DNA of 64,000 nt. Source: Hungatella effluvii (GTDB taxonomy: Bacteria; Bacillota; Clostridia; Lachnospirales; Lachnospiraceae). The notes beneath the pieces were generated by a model. It was not told the DNA's origin. It worked only from the letters and a program-made list of their open reading frames with translations, and searched no databases. The position numbers were made by a program, and so were the translations under genes. The stretch lies in contig NZ_QJKD01000021.1 of NCBI RefSeq assembly GCF_003201875.1, forward strand, positions 35,120 to 99,119, written 5' to 3'. Below, piece by piece: positions 34,824-43,954 of this stretch; within the stretch, counting starts at the first letter, position 1, and each line of letters begins with the position of its first letter.

Positions 34824-35957
34824 ATGGTGTTTCAGATGACACTGGGAACGGAAATACCGGAGAGTGCCAGGGTTCATACGAGATATGCCGTCAGGGCGGT
34901 TATTTTTCGGGAGGAAAGGCTTCTGATGGTGAAGACAAACCGGGGAGATTATAAGTTTCCGGGGGGCAAAAGAGAAGAGGGAGAGACCGATGAGGAGGTC
35001 CTGTCCAGAGAAATCGATGAGGAGACCGGGTATCGCGGGTGTGTTGTAAAACGGTTGCTGGGAGAGGTCTGTGAACAGAACAGAGATACCTTCGATCAGG
35101 AGGCATTTTTCCAAATGACCTCTGCGTATTATCTGTGCAGCCTTTCAGCGGCCTTGCCGGGTACTCAGAATCTCGACCGCTACGAGCAGGATCAGGAGTT
35201 TACACCAGAATGGATTCCGGTCCGCGAGGCGTTGGAAAGGAACCGGGTGCTTTTAAAGAGCGGGGCGCCTGTCAATCCTTGGGTAAGGCGGGAAACTCAA
35301 GTGTTGGGGGAACTTGCAGAAAAAACGACTCGTGTCTATTTTGTGCGCCATGCACAGCCGCGCCATGACTGGGACGAGGAGCGGACCAGGCCTCTGACCG
35401 AGGAAGGGATCCTGGACAGCCGGAAGGTGACGGAGACGTTAAAGAATATTCCGTTAAGCCGGGCATTTTGCAGCCCTTACAGGCGGAGTGTGGATACGAT
35501 TCGGGAATGTGCGGCGCGTCATGGGCTTGAGATCGTGACGGACGAGCGTCTGCGGGAACGTATGAGTGGAAGTGGATGCAATACATGGGAGCTGATTGCA
35601 AAGCGATGGTCTGAATTTTACTGGCACGAGGAGGGCGGCGAATCCCTGGAGATGGTCCAGCGGAGAAACATGGAGGCGCTGAATGAGATTCTCTCGTCGT
35701 CGGCCGGGCGGAACGTGCTTCTGGGGACCCACGGGACGGCGCTCAGCGTCATGTTAAACCATTACGCTCCTGATTATAATGGAGACAGCTTTTTTCGGAT
35801 GATCGATTATATGCCTTATATTGTGAGGCTGGATTTCCTGGGAACTGACTGCATAGGCGGAGAGGAACTGCTGGTTGTGGATAAACCTTATCGGTTTGGA
35901 GCTCGTCAGAAGGAAGATACGGAGAAAACAGAAAAACGGGAGAAACCAGAAGAATGA
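34824..35957 (+). CDS. Nudix hydrolase fused to histidine phosphatase
   Basis: This two-domain protein has 377 residues. Residues 15-155 are a Nudix domain, with box GGKREEGETDEEVLSREIDE continuing ETGY at about residues 47-70. Residues 170-350 are a histidine phosphatase, with FVRHAQPRHDW near 174 and the second histidine in LLGTHGTALS near 305. The combination suggests a two-step clean-up of a nucleoside diphosphate derivative: pyrophosphate-bond cleavage, then removal of phosphate. The substrate is unknown. The C-terminal tail is Lys/Glu-rich. GGGAGAGAGGGAACGAGCT precedes the ATG. Confidence 0.9.
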   Translation: MVFQMTLGTEIPESARVHTRYAVRAVIFREERLLMVKTNRGDYKFPGGKREEGETDEEVLSREIDEETGYRGCVVKRLLGEVCEQNRDTFDQEAFFQMTSAYYLCSLSAALPGTQNLDRYEQDQEFTPEWIPVREALERNRVLLKSGAPVNPWVRRETQVLGELAEKTTRVYFVRHAQPRHDWDEERTRPLTEEGILDSRKVTETLKNIPLSRAFCSPYRRSVDTIRECAARHGLEIVTDERLRERMSGSGCNTWELIAKRWSEFYWHEEGGESLEMVQRRNMEALNEILSSSAGRNVLLGTHGTALSVMLNHYAPDYNGDSFFRMIDYMPYIVRLDFLGTDCIGGEELLVVDKPYRFGARQKEDTEKTEKREKPEE

Positions 35958-36100
35958 GAGGAAGCAGAACGGAAGGATCGTAAATAACAGATGAGACGGA
36001 AGAAAAAAGGAACCGGAAGGACAAGCTGGTATGTCCCTCCGGCAACTGCTGCGGAAGTCAAAAACACATGCACAACACATGTAGGCGCTAAGACATTTCC

Positions 36101-37306
36101 TTACTTTGTGTAATTATCAAAATATCCCTGAATGAAGATGATCGGTGTTCCCTTATCTCCGGAACCGGAGGTTAAGTCACATAAGGAACCGATTAAATCC
36201 GTTAAACGTCTTGGGGTGGTACCCTGGGAAGCCATGTCGCCCACCAGATTGTCATCCTTTGTACGGATTCTCTCAGAGATGGCCTTCTTTAACTCTTCAC
36301 CGCTTAAATCGGCGAAATCGTTATCCGCCAGGTATTTTAACTTCAGCTCGTTAGGCTGTCCTTCCAGACCTTCCGTGTAAGCCGGTGAAACGACCGGATC
36401 AGCAAGCTCCCAGATCTTTCCGACCGGATCCTTGAATGCGCCGTCGCCGTAGATCATCACTTCCACGTGCTTGCCGGTGCGCTCCATCATCATCTGATGA
36501 ACTCTGTCAACGAATGGCTGGCAGTCGCGCGGGAACAGCTTGACAGTCTCTTCCGTTGCCTTGTTGGAACCGAGGAGTCCGTAGTTCTCATTGTATCCGC
36601 TTCCGTCGATGGACGCGGTCATGATGTCATCGAGACAGCAGACCTTTTTAGCTCCTGCAGCCAGAAGGCGGCGTTTGCTTCTCGCTCTGGTGTGGATGTC
36701 ACAGCAGATCACATTGTCCGTATACTTTAAGATGGTGCGGCAGTCATTGGCCAGAACGACCTCGACCTCTGCGCCCTGCTCTTTGATCACGTCCTTGTAG
36801 TACTCGATATAGTCAACACCGGTGAAGGTGTGCTTTTTATAGCCGAACAGCTCTCTGTATTTCTCTTCGCTCAGCACATCAGCCCATGGATTCACGCCCT
36901 TTGCATCCAGCTCATCCTCGTCGATTAAGTGGTTGCCGACTTCATCGGAAGGATAGGAGAGCATAAGCACGACCTTTTTCACGCCGCGGGCAATTCCCTT
37001 TAAGCAGATGGCGAAACGGTTACGGCTTAAAATCGGGAAAATAACTCCGACTGCCTCATCACCGAATTTCTCCTTTACATCCGCTGCGATGTTGTCGATG
37101 CTGGCGTAATTGCCCTGTGCTCTTGCAACGACGGCCTCCGTAACGGCAACGATATCTTTATCCTGAATCTCAAAGCCGTAGCGGCTGCTGGCGGCAGCAT
37201 CTATAACGGAATCTACAACGATTTTTGCAAGGTCATCTCCTTCACGAATAATCGGTGCACGTACGCCTCTTGAAATTGTCCCTATCAAACGTTCTTCCAT
37301 AGTCAT
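36101..37306 (-). CDS. CofE-like gamma-glutamyl ligase family protein
   Basis: The protein (about 400 residues) matches the coenzyme F420-0:L-glutamate ligase fold. The N-terminal GTISRGVRAPIIREGDDLAKIV and the central region VIFPILSRNRFAICLKGIARG are typical of clostridial homologues. Clostridia of this type are not known to make F420, so the reaction is probably a glutamylation of some other acceptor. AAGGAG lies 2, 5 and 11 nt from three clustered ATG codons (37309, 37306, 37300). The middle one is used here; any of the three is possible. It is divergent from the glucosidase gene. Confidence 0.82.
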   Translation of the reverse strand: MTMEERLIGTISRGVRAPIIREGDDLAKIVVDSVIDAAASSRYGFEIQDKDIVAVTEAVVARAQGNYASIDNIAADVKEKFGDEAVGVIFPILSRNRFAICLKGIARGVKKVVLMLSYPSDEVGNHLIDEDELDAKGVNPWADVLSEEKYRELFGYKKHTFTGVDYIEYYKDVIKEQGAEVEVVLANDCRTILKYTDNVICCDIHTRARSKRRLLAAGAKKVCCLDDIMTASIDGSGYNENYGLLGSNKATEETVKLFPRDCQPFVDRVHQMMMERTGKHVEVMIYGDGAFKDPVGKIWELADPVVSPAYTEGLEGQPNELKLKYLADNDFADLSGEELKKAISERIRTKDDNLVGDMASQGTTPRRLTDLIGSLCDLTSGSGDKGTPIIFIQGYFDNYTK

Positions 37307-37569
37307 CATTTCTCCTTATCATTATCTTTCGCATTTTCCCCTGTTTAGAAAAAGACTGCCTATCTATTATAAAAGAAAAATCATAAATATACAAACGTTT
37401 TTTAGCAAAATACGGTATTTTTTGTACTTTCTCCGGCCCGGAGCACGATTTTGCAGGGAGGCGGCAGAGAAGACAGCAGAATTGTGTTAGAATTGGGAAG
37501 TATACTGCAAGAAATGTCAGGGACTCCGTATTATAATGACAATACATTTGAGACAACAGGAGGAAGACC

Positions 37570-39267
37570 ATGGAAAGAAAATGGTGGCACGAGAAAATAG
37601 CCTATCAGATTTATCCCAAGAGCTTTAACGACAGCAACGGGGATGGAATCGGCGATTTGAGAGGAATTATAGAGAAACTCGATTATTTGAAGGAACTGGG
37701 TATTGATATTGTATGGATATCGCCGATCTACCAGTCTCCCTTTGTGGACCAGGGGTATGATATTTCCGATTACTATAAGATTGCCCCGGAGTTCGGCACC
37801 ATGGAGGAGTTCGATGAGCTTCTGGCCGAGGCGAAGAAGAGGGACATCGAGATCGTTATGGACCTGGTGATCAACCACTGCTCCGACCAGCATGAATGGT
37901 TTCAGAAGGCGCTTGCCGATCCATACGGCGAGTACGCGGACTATTTCTACTTTGAAAAGGGCAGGAACGGCGGCGCTCCCAGCAATTACCGGTCTTATTT
38001 TGGAGGAAGCGTCTGGGAGCCGGTTCCGGGCACCGACCTCTACTATCTGCACCTGTTTGCAAAGGAACAGCCGGATTTAAACTGGAATAATCCGAAGATG
38101 AAGGAAGAACTGTTTGCCATGATCCGCTGGTGGCTGGAAAAAGGGGTGGCCGGATTCCGGATTGACGCCATCATCAACATTAAAAAGGATCCGAATTTCC
38201 CGGATTTCCCCGCAGACGGTCCCGACGGGCTGGCTTCCTGCACCAAAATGGTGGAAGAGGTCGAGGGGGTCGGCGAGCTGCTGGAGGAGCTGCGGCAGAA
38301 GGCCTTCGATCCGTATCAGGCATTTACGGTTGCGGAAGTATTTAATATGAAGGAAGAGGAACTGAAGGAATTTGTGGGAGAAAATGGTCACTTTTCGACG
38401 ATGTTCGATTTCTCCGCTCATCTGCTGACGGGAGGGGAACACGGCTGGTACGACGCAAAGCCGGTCAAATTTTCCGAATGGAAGAAGACCGTAATCGAAT
38501 CCCAGCTGGAGGTTCAGAACGTGGGTTTTCTGGCCAATATCATCGAAAATCACGATGAGCCCCGCGGCGCATCCACGTATCTGCCGGAGTATGCGGTGAA
38601 TCCCAGAGGAATCAAGATGCTGGCGGCTGTTAATATCCTTCTTCGCGGCCTTCCGTTTCTCTATCAGGGACAGGAGATCGGAATGAGAAACTGCCCTATG
38701 GATTCCATAGAAGATTACGACGATATCAATACGAAGGACCAGTACCGGACGGCTCTGGAGGCTGGCTGCACAGAGGAAGAGGCACTTGACGCCTGTATCC
38801 GTTACAGCCGCGATAACGCGAGAACACCGATGCAGTGGAGCCATGAGAAGGAAGCCGGATTTACGACGGGAAAGCCCTGGCTGAAGGTGAATCCCAATTA
38901 TACGGGGATCAACGTGGAGGACCAGTTAAAAGACGAGGATTCAGTCCTTCATTTCTATAAGAAGCTGATTGCTCTTAGAAAATTGGAAGCGTACCGGGAG
39001 ACGCTGATCTTTGGCAGGTTCGTTCCGGCATTTGAGGCGGACGAGGATGTCTTTGCTTTCTATCGGGAAAGCGAGAGCGGAGAGCGGATATTTATCGCCG
39101 CCAATTTCGGAAAAGAAGAGAAGAGGCTTAAGCTTCCGGAGAAGAATTACACGGTTCTCCTGACGAATGATGACAGTGCTCCGGAGGGGACGCTCAGTAC
39201 CCTGGAGAATGACGGCACACTTTGTCTGAGGAGCTGCGGAGCAGTCGTTTTGCGGGAAGAAGCATAG
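37570..39267 (+). CDS. GH13 alpha-glucosidase (oligo-1,6-glucosidase type)
   Basis: This cytoplasmic glycoside hydrolase of family 13 has 565 residues and no signal peptide. Conserved GH13 regions appear in order: DLVINHCSDQH, GFRIDAI (nucleophile Asp near 200), FTVAEVFN (acid/base Glu near 257) and IENHDEPR (Asp near 325). The sequence after the nucleophile and the QPDLNWNNP segment fit the oligo-1,6-glucosidase / dextran glucosidase / trehalose-6-phosphate hydrolase group. It probably hydrolyses imported isomalto-oligosaccharides or related alpha-glucosides. No sugar transporter is adjacent. Confidence 0.93.
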   Translation: MERKWWHEKIAYQIYPKSFNDSNGDGIGDLRGIIEKLDYLKELGIDIVWISPIYQSPFVDQGYDISDYYKIAPEFGTMEEFDELLAEAKKRDIEIVMDLVINHCSDQHEWFQKALADPYGEYADYFYFEKGRNGGAPSNYRSYFGGSVWEPVPGTDLYYLHLFAKEQPDLNWNNPKMKEELFAMIRWWLEKGVAGFRIDAIINIKKDPNFPDFPADGPDGLASCTKMVEEVEGVGELLEELRQKAFDPYQAFTVAEVFNMKEEELKEFVGENGHFSTMFDFSAHLLTGGEHGWYDAKPVKFSEWKKTVIESQLEVQNVGFLANIIENHDEPRGASTYLPEYAVNPRGIKMLAAVNILLRGLPFLYQGQEIGMRNCPMDSIEDYDDINTKDQYRTALEAGCTEEEALDACIRYSRDNARTPMQWSHEKEAGFTTGKPWLKVNPNYTGINVEDQLKDEDSVLHFYKKLIALRKLEAYRETLIFGRFVPAFEADEDVFAFYRESESGERIFIAANFGKEEKRLKLPEKNYTVLLTNDDSAPEGTLSTLENDGTLCLRSCGAVVLREEA

Positions 39268-39303
39268 TTTAGAAAAATAGAAATAAGAAACAGTTAATAA
39301 CGA

Positions 39304-39378
39304 AAAAGAACCGGGAGCACCTGTTTCCGACCGTCCGAATTATGGAGGCCGGGCTGGTGCTCCCGGTTCTTTTATTTA
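39304..39378. terminator. long terminator between convergent genes
   Basis: AAAGAACCGGGAGCACC pairs with GGTGCTCCCGGTTCTTT around a 35-nt apical region, followed by TTTTATTTAT; the A-rich 5' side could serve the opposite strand. Confidence 0.85.
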
Positions 39379-39447
39379 TGCTTGCATGAATGATTCTAAT
39401 CGTTTTAGGCTCGGTTACCTGGCCGGCCAGGGGCATCTCTGATGGTC

Positions 39448-40440
39448 TCAGACGAAATCCATATAATCCCGGTAGCCCTCTTTTTCCATCTCCTCATACG
39501 GAATGAAGCGAAGCGCCGCGCTGTTGATACAGTACCGCAGTCCGCCCCTGTCGATGGGGCCGTCGTCGAAGACATGGCCCAGGTGGCTGTCTCCCGCCCG
39601 GCTTCGGACTTCCGTCCGTTCCATGTGATGGCTTTGATCTTTGAGCTCCTTTACCGAAAGGGATTTGACAGGCCTCGAGAAGCTGGGCCAGCCGCATCCG
39701 GAGTCAAACTTATCAGAGGAGGAGAAGAGAGGTTCCCCCGTAACGATGTCCACGTACAGTCCCCGCTCGAAATGATTGAAATACTCATTCCGATAGGGAT
39801 GTTCTGTCGCCTGATTCTGTGTAACCTCAAACTGAAGCGGCGTCAGCCTGCTTTTCAGTTCTTCCGGCGAGGGGACCGTATAGCTGCGCTCTTTTCGCGG
39901 GCCTTCGCTGGAATCGTGGTCCCTGCGAAGCCGTTCCTCCTCGTTAAATACATCCGCTTTTCTGACGTCAATATGGCAGTAGCCGCCCGGATTCTTCTTT
40001 AAATAATCCTGATGATACTGCTCTGCAGGATAGAAATTGTCAAGCGGAAGCACCTCGGTTACGACCGGGACGGTATACTTTCTCTGCTGTCTGGAAATAG
40101 CGGCTAAGATGAGTTCCCGGTCCGCCGGATCTTCGTAATAGATTCCGGTGCGGTACTGGGTTCCGCGGTCGTTTCCCTGCCGGTTTAAGATAGTAGGGTC
40201 GATGACTGCGAAATATGCCTCCAGCAGAGTCGAAAGTTCCGTCTCCTCCGGCCGGTAAATGAGTTTAACCGTCTCCGCGGCGCCGGTAGTGCCGGTGCAG
40301 ACCTGTTCGTAAGTGGGATATTCCACCAGGCTGTTTCCGTATCCGACCTCTGTTTCGCAGACGCCGTCCAGTCTGGACATGTATTCTTCCATACCCCAGA
40401 AACAACCGCCTGCCAGGTAAATGGTTTTATGCTGATTCAA
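39448..40440 (-). CDS. msrAB: bifunctional methionine sulfoxide reductase MsrA/MsrB
   Basis: The N-terminal MsrA domain has catalytic Cys in AGGCFWGMEEY near residue 13, and the C-terminal MsrB domain has DSGCGWPSF and catalytic Cys in LRYCINSAALRF near residue 310. The two domains reduce S- and R-methionine sulfoxide respectively, using thioredoxin. The zinc-binding CxxC pairs of many MsrB proteins are absent. The total of 330 residues is normal for the A-B fusion. No signal peptide was seen, so it is cytoplasmic. Confidence 0.96.
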   Translation of the reverse strand: MNQHKTIYLAGGCFWGMEEYMSRLDGVCETEVGYGNSLVEYPTYEQVCTGTTGAAETVKLIYRPEETELSTLLEAYFAVIDPTILNRQGNDRGTQYRTGIYYEDPADRELILAAISRQQRKYTVPVVTEVLPLDNFYPAEQYHQDYLKKNPGGYCHIDVRKADVFNEEERLRRDHDSSEGPRKERSYTVPSPEELKSRLTPLQFEVTQNQATEHPYRNEYFNHFERGLYVDIVTGEPLFSSSDKFDSGCGWPSFSRPVKSLSVKELKDQSHHMERTEVRSRAGDSHLGHVFDDGPIDRGGLRYCINSAALRFIPYEEMEKEGYRDYMDFV

Positions 40441-40512
40441 ATCGGCAGCCTCCTTTCCGATGCTGTTTCTTACGATTCCCTGATCGGACAGTCTTTATTC
40501 CCGCAGGCAATA

Positions 40513-40968
40513 CTACTCGGCATTCTGCTGTGCTTTCAACAGATCGCGGATTTCCGCCAGCAGTTCTTCCTGCGTCGGACCGGCCGGTGCAGCTTCTTCC
40601 TTTTTTTCTTCCTCGTGACGGAGACGGGAACTGATCATGGCTACCGCCTTGATCATAAAGAACATACAGGCGCCGATAATCAGGAAATCCAGAATATTCT
40701 GTAAGAAAAGCCCGTAGCGGACGGCAGCTTCGGCCTTAATAATTTCGCCTGCCGCATCTTTTACAGCCGGGCTGAGAACAATTTTAAAGGTATCAAAATC
40801 AGCGCCTCCCGTAACTGCGCCCAAAAGCGGCATCAGAATATCGTTTACCAGAGAGGTAACGATCTTACTGAACGCCCCGCCTATGATGACGCCGACCGCC
40901 ATATCGATGATATTCCCTTTCAGAATAAACGCCTTGAATTCCTGCATGACTCCCTTTCCCTTACTCAT
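40513..40968 (-). CDS. mscL: large-conductance mechanosensitive channel
   Basis: MscL forms a pentameric channel that opens under hypo-osmotic membrane tension. The N-terminal helix and TM1 read EFKAFILKGNIIDMAVGVIIGGAFSKIV, and TM2 reads FLQNILDFLIIGACMFFMIKAV. The cytoplasmic C-terminal helix bundle ends EELLAEIRDLLK. The length of 151 residues is typical. AAAGGAGG lies 8 nt before the ATG. Confidence 0.97.
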   Translation of the reverse strand: MSKGKGVMQEFKAFILKGNIIDMAVGVIIGGAFSKIVTSLVNDILMPLLGAVTGGADFDTFKIVLSPAVKDAAGEIIKAEAAVRYGLFLQNILDFLIIGACMFFMIKAVAMISSRLRHEEEKKEEAAPAGPTQEELLAEIRDLLKAQQNAE

Positions 40969-41030
40969 GATTAAATCCTCCTTCTCTTTCGTGGAAAATC
41001 ATCTGAGGAAAGGACGTCGGTTTACGGCTG

Positions 41031-41825
41031 TTACTCCTTTAACGGCAGATACAGTTCGATGTAATAAACCGGCTGGCTGACGTCGGCCTCCTCCGGCACT
41101 GCTGTCTGCATCTCATCGACCGCGCAGCTCAGCAGAAATCCGCCGTAGGCCGTACCTTCCAGCTTATATCCCTGATCTCTGGCCCAGCAGACCGCCTTCA
41201 TGATGGAACGGGTGTCCGGAATGCGGCTGGCGGATGCGATAACCGTATAGACGCACCGCTCATGCTGAATAAAGAGGCGGCCGGATAACTGTTCCTCCAG
41301 TCCGATGATGGCAGCGGTATCTGCGGCGAATAAGTAGTATTCATCCACCTGACCCGGCATGCCTTCCCTGAGTTGATATTCCTGATAGATATAGCATAAA
41401 TCATGAACGGCCAGCTTGTCAATGAGACTCTCATCAACCTTGTAATAGCGGCGGAGCGGACGTATGTCATAATCATTTAAATAATCGTCAATATTCTTAT
41501 AAAGCTGAGTAAGATACTTTAGATGGATCAAAGAACGCTGGTGCCGTTCCACTTCCCGTTCTTCCTCTGCTATTTTTTCCTGAATCATGGTATAATAAGA
41601 ACCAAAGGAACTCTGATGAAGAATTCGGTTGATATCCTCAATGCTGAAGTTCAGCCTCCGGTAGAACATGATGTCGAGAAGCTTTCTCGTATCCTCATAG
41701 CTGTAGCACCGGTAGCCGTTTGCCAGCTTCTGCGGAGCGATGATGCCCTTTTTTTCATAAAAACGGAGCGAGTCGCGGCTGATGCCCAGTCTTTTCGACA
41801 CGTCTCCAATTGTATACTGCTTCAT
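41031..41825 (-). CDS. MerR family transcriptional regulator
   Basis: This has an N-terminal MerR DNA-binding domain (YTIGDVSKRLGISRDSLRFYEKKGI), a coiled coil near residues 80-115, and a 120-residue C-terminal domain possibly of GyrI/AraC-effector type. The length is 264 residues. It is transcribed toward mscL with a 60-nt gap and divergently from the rubredoxin-reductase gene. The ligand is unknown. Confidence 0.9.
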   Translation of the reverse strand: MKQYTIGDVSKRLGISRDSLRFYEKKGIIAPQKLANGYRCYSYEDTRKLLDIMFYRRLNFSIEDINRILHQSSFGSYYTMIQEKIAEEEREVERHQRSLIHLKYLTQLYKNIDDYLNDYDIRPLRRYYKVDESLIDKLAVHDLCYIYQEYQLREGMPGQVDEYYLFAADTAAIIGLEEQLSGRLFIQHERCVYTVIASASRIPDTRSIMKAVCWARDQGYKLEGTAYGGFLLSCAVDEMQTAVPEEADVSQPVYYIELYLPLKE

Positions 41826-41951
41826 AATATGATCCCCTCTTCCATTCCCTGATATTTTAGCACAAACAGCACGGGAGGGGACCTTACAGTTTTCTGTCTA
41901 CATTTACAAAATTTTTACGGAGTTAGTCTTGTAAAAGGAAGATAAATGTGA

Positions 41952-41967
41952 TATTATTACAATAATA
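41952..41967. promoter_or_regulatory. AT-rich 16-bp palindrome upstream of the rubredoxin-reductase gene
   Basis: TATTATTACAATAATA is an inverted repeat with a 2-nt centre in the intergenic region between the divergent merR-type gene and the oxidoreductase. It resembles PerR/Fur-type boxes in base composition and symmetry. Confidence 0.45.
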
Positions 41968-42032
41968 GTAATTAATACTGATTTTAACAAAAATAGGAAA
42001 TGATACTATGAGAGTCGGAAAGGGGTATTCAC

Positions 42033-43328
42033 ATGGGTGAAACAAAAAAGAAACTGGTAAAATGTCTGGTATGCGGCGCGGTATTTGAAGATGGGGTAAG
42101 CGTATGTCCCGTATGCGGAGTGGGACCGGAGAATTTCGTCCCATTTACGGAGGAGGAGAAGTCCTTCCACAGAGACACGGAAGAGATATTTCTGATCCTG
42201 GGAGGCGGCGCGGCGGGGTTAAACGCGGCAGAAGCCATAAGAGAACGGAATTCCACAGCCTCCATCGTGATGGCGACGAACGAGGAGATACTGCCCTACA
42301 GCCGTCCCATGCTGACGAAATCCATGCTGGGAGAGAATAACAGGGAACAGCTTCTGGTTCACAACGCACCGTGGTATGAGGAAAACCGGATTTTAACCCT
42401 GACAGGAAAGACGGCGGAGAAGATCGATCCGGAGACCAGAGAAGTGACCTTTTCGGACGGAATCCGTTTAAAATATGATAAACTGATTTACGCCCTGGGT
42501 TCGGAATGCTTTATTCCACCGATTCCAGGTCATGAGAAGCCGCAGGTTATAGCGATCCGGAGAATCACCGATACGGAAAAAGTAGGTGCCCTTCTTCCTC
42601 AGACGAAGCACGCCGTGGTAATCGGGGGTGGTGTTCTGGGACTGGAAGCAGCCTGGGAACTGAAAAAGGCGGGCCTGGAGGTGACGGTTCTGGAACTGGC
42701 ACCGCAGCTGATGGGCCGTCAGCTGGATGCGGGAGCCGGTGAATTCCTGAAGGATCTGATTCAGAATGCAGGAATCGCCATCCATTTAAATGTGAAGATT
42801 GAAGCGATCGAGGGAGAGAAGGATGTGACGGGAGTGCGTCTGGGCGACGGCACCGTGGTTCCGGCTGAGCTGGTAGTAGTATCTGCCGGTGTCCGTGCAA
42901 ATGTCGGTGTGGCAAAAGACGCGGGAGCGGAGATCGGAAGAGCCATCAAGGTCAATGCGTTTATGGAGACCACCGTTCCGTCCGTATACGCATGCGGAGA
43001 CTGCGCCGAATATGAGGGAATCAACTACGCGATCTGGCCGCAGGCGGTGGAGATGGGCAGGACAGCGGGCGCCAATGCGGCCGGCGACGGCCTTGTTTAC
43101 CACACCGTACCCGCAGCACTTACCTTTAACGGTATGGAGACTTCCCTTTTTGCCGTGGGCGACGTGGGAAAGAATTCCGAAATTGAGTATACGGTGAAGC
43201 ACGAGGAAGACCCGGAAAAGAAGATATATAAGACCCGGTATTATGCGAATGGCAGATTGACTGGAGCGATTCTTATCGGTGATACGAAGGAGATGCAGAG
43301 CGTGACGGAGGAGATGGAGCAGGCGTAA
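42033..43328 (+). CDS. rubredoxin-like domain fused to FAD/NAD(P)H oxidoreductase
   Basis: This has 431 residues. The N-terminal 40 residues hold two rubredoxin-type Cys pairs (CLVCGAVF and CPVCGVG), likely binding one iron. The rest is a pyridine-nucleotide-disulfide oxidoreductase of the NADH:rubredoxin/nitrite-reductase type, with FAD motif LGGGAAGLNAAEA near 56, NAD motif IGGGVLGLEAAWEL near 197 and the C-terminal FAD motif SVYACGDCAEY near 315. It probably moves electrons from NAD(P)H through the rubredoxin centre to an oxygen- or peroxide-reducing partner. The site GAAAGGGG lies upstream of the ATG. Confidence 0.92.
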   Translation: MGETKKKLVKCLVCGAVFEDGVSVCPVCGVGPENFVPFTEEEKSFHRDTEEIFLILGGGAAGLNAAEAIRERNSTASIVMATNEEILPYSRPMLTKSMLGENNREQLLVHNAPWYEENRILTLTGKTAEKIDPETREVTFSDGIRLKYDKLIYALGSECFIPPIPGHEKPQVIAIRRITDTEKVGALLPQTKHAVVIGGGVLGLEAAWELKKAGLEVTVLELAPQLMGRQLDAGAGEFLKDLIQNAGIAIHLNVKIEAIEGEKDVTGVRLGDGTVVPAELVVVSAGVRANVGVAKDAGAEIGRAIKVNAFMETTVPSVYACGDCAEYEGINYAIWPQAVEMGRTAGANAAGDGLVYHTVPAALTFNGMETSLFAVGDVGKNSEIEYTVKHEEDPEKKIYKTRYYANGRLTGAILIGDTKEMQSVTEEMEQA

Positions 43329-43393
43329 AATTTCCGAAACAGCATGGCGGGAAGTAATGAATTATAACAAAATACGTTCTAATGCAGCAATAG

Positions 43394-43431
43394 AAAACAG
43401 CGGCACACAATTAATGTGGCCGCTGTTTTGC
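43394..43431 (+). terminator. terminator of the rubredoxin-reductase gene
   Basis: AAAACAGCGGC pairs perfectly with GCCGCTGTTTT. Downstream, 43431-43475 carries short imperfect direct repeats of CTGTTnCCAGTTTTG. Confidence 0.8.
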
Positions 43432-43472
43432 TGTTACCAGTTTTGCTGTTGCCAGTTTTGCCGTTATCTGCT

Positions 43473-43823
43473 CTACTGTTTTCCGCGAAGTGCCTGAAGC
43501 GTATTCTGGATTTCTCCGCGAAGTGCGGTTTTGTCAGCCGGTACGGAAGCGATCATCTGCTGAATACGGCTCACACAGTGATCGTTGCCGACCTTTGCGA
43601 GAGATTTAAGTGCAGCCACTTTCACTTCATCTTCGGGTGAGTCGAGGAGTGCCATCAATACATTGCTGGAATCGTCGCCCACGGCTGAAGCACATGCTTC
43701 TGCTAAATGTACCTTTGTCTCTGAATCAGAATTTAAATAACTTTTCTTAATCTTATCCCATTTGCCCTTCTGAACCAGTTTTTCTAATGCTTCTGTTGTT
43801 GCTCCTTTTGATGAACCAAACAT
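43473..43823 (-). CDS. HEAT-repeat-like protein
   Basis: This small helical protein has about 116 residues. The segment NVLMALLDSPEDEVKVAALKSLAKVG matches a HEAT repeat, and the flanking helices are similarly spaced. HEAT repeats usually bind proteins. The start at 43823 (MFGSSKGATTEAL) is used because AAAAGGGG is 6-7 nt upstream, rather than the longer frame to 43853. The partner is unknown. Confidence 0.75.
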   Translation of the reverse strand: MFGSSKGATTEALEKLVQKGKWDKIKKSYLNSDSETKVHLAEACASAVGDDSSNVLMALLDSPEDEVKVAALKSLAKVGNDHCVSRIQQMIASVPADKTALRGEIQNTLQALRGKQ

Positions 43824-43954
43824 ATTATTCCCCTTTTCTAAGTGTAAAAACATCTAAAAATATTATAACATGAATATTTCATTTTACAATATAATTTGTC
43901 GGAAAATAATCACCAAAGTTATTAAATGTATATAAACTGTATGCGGCCAGAATC

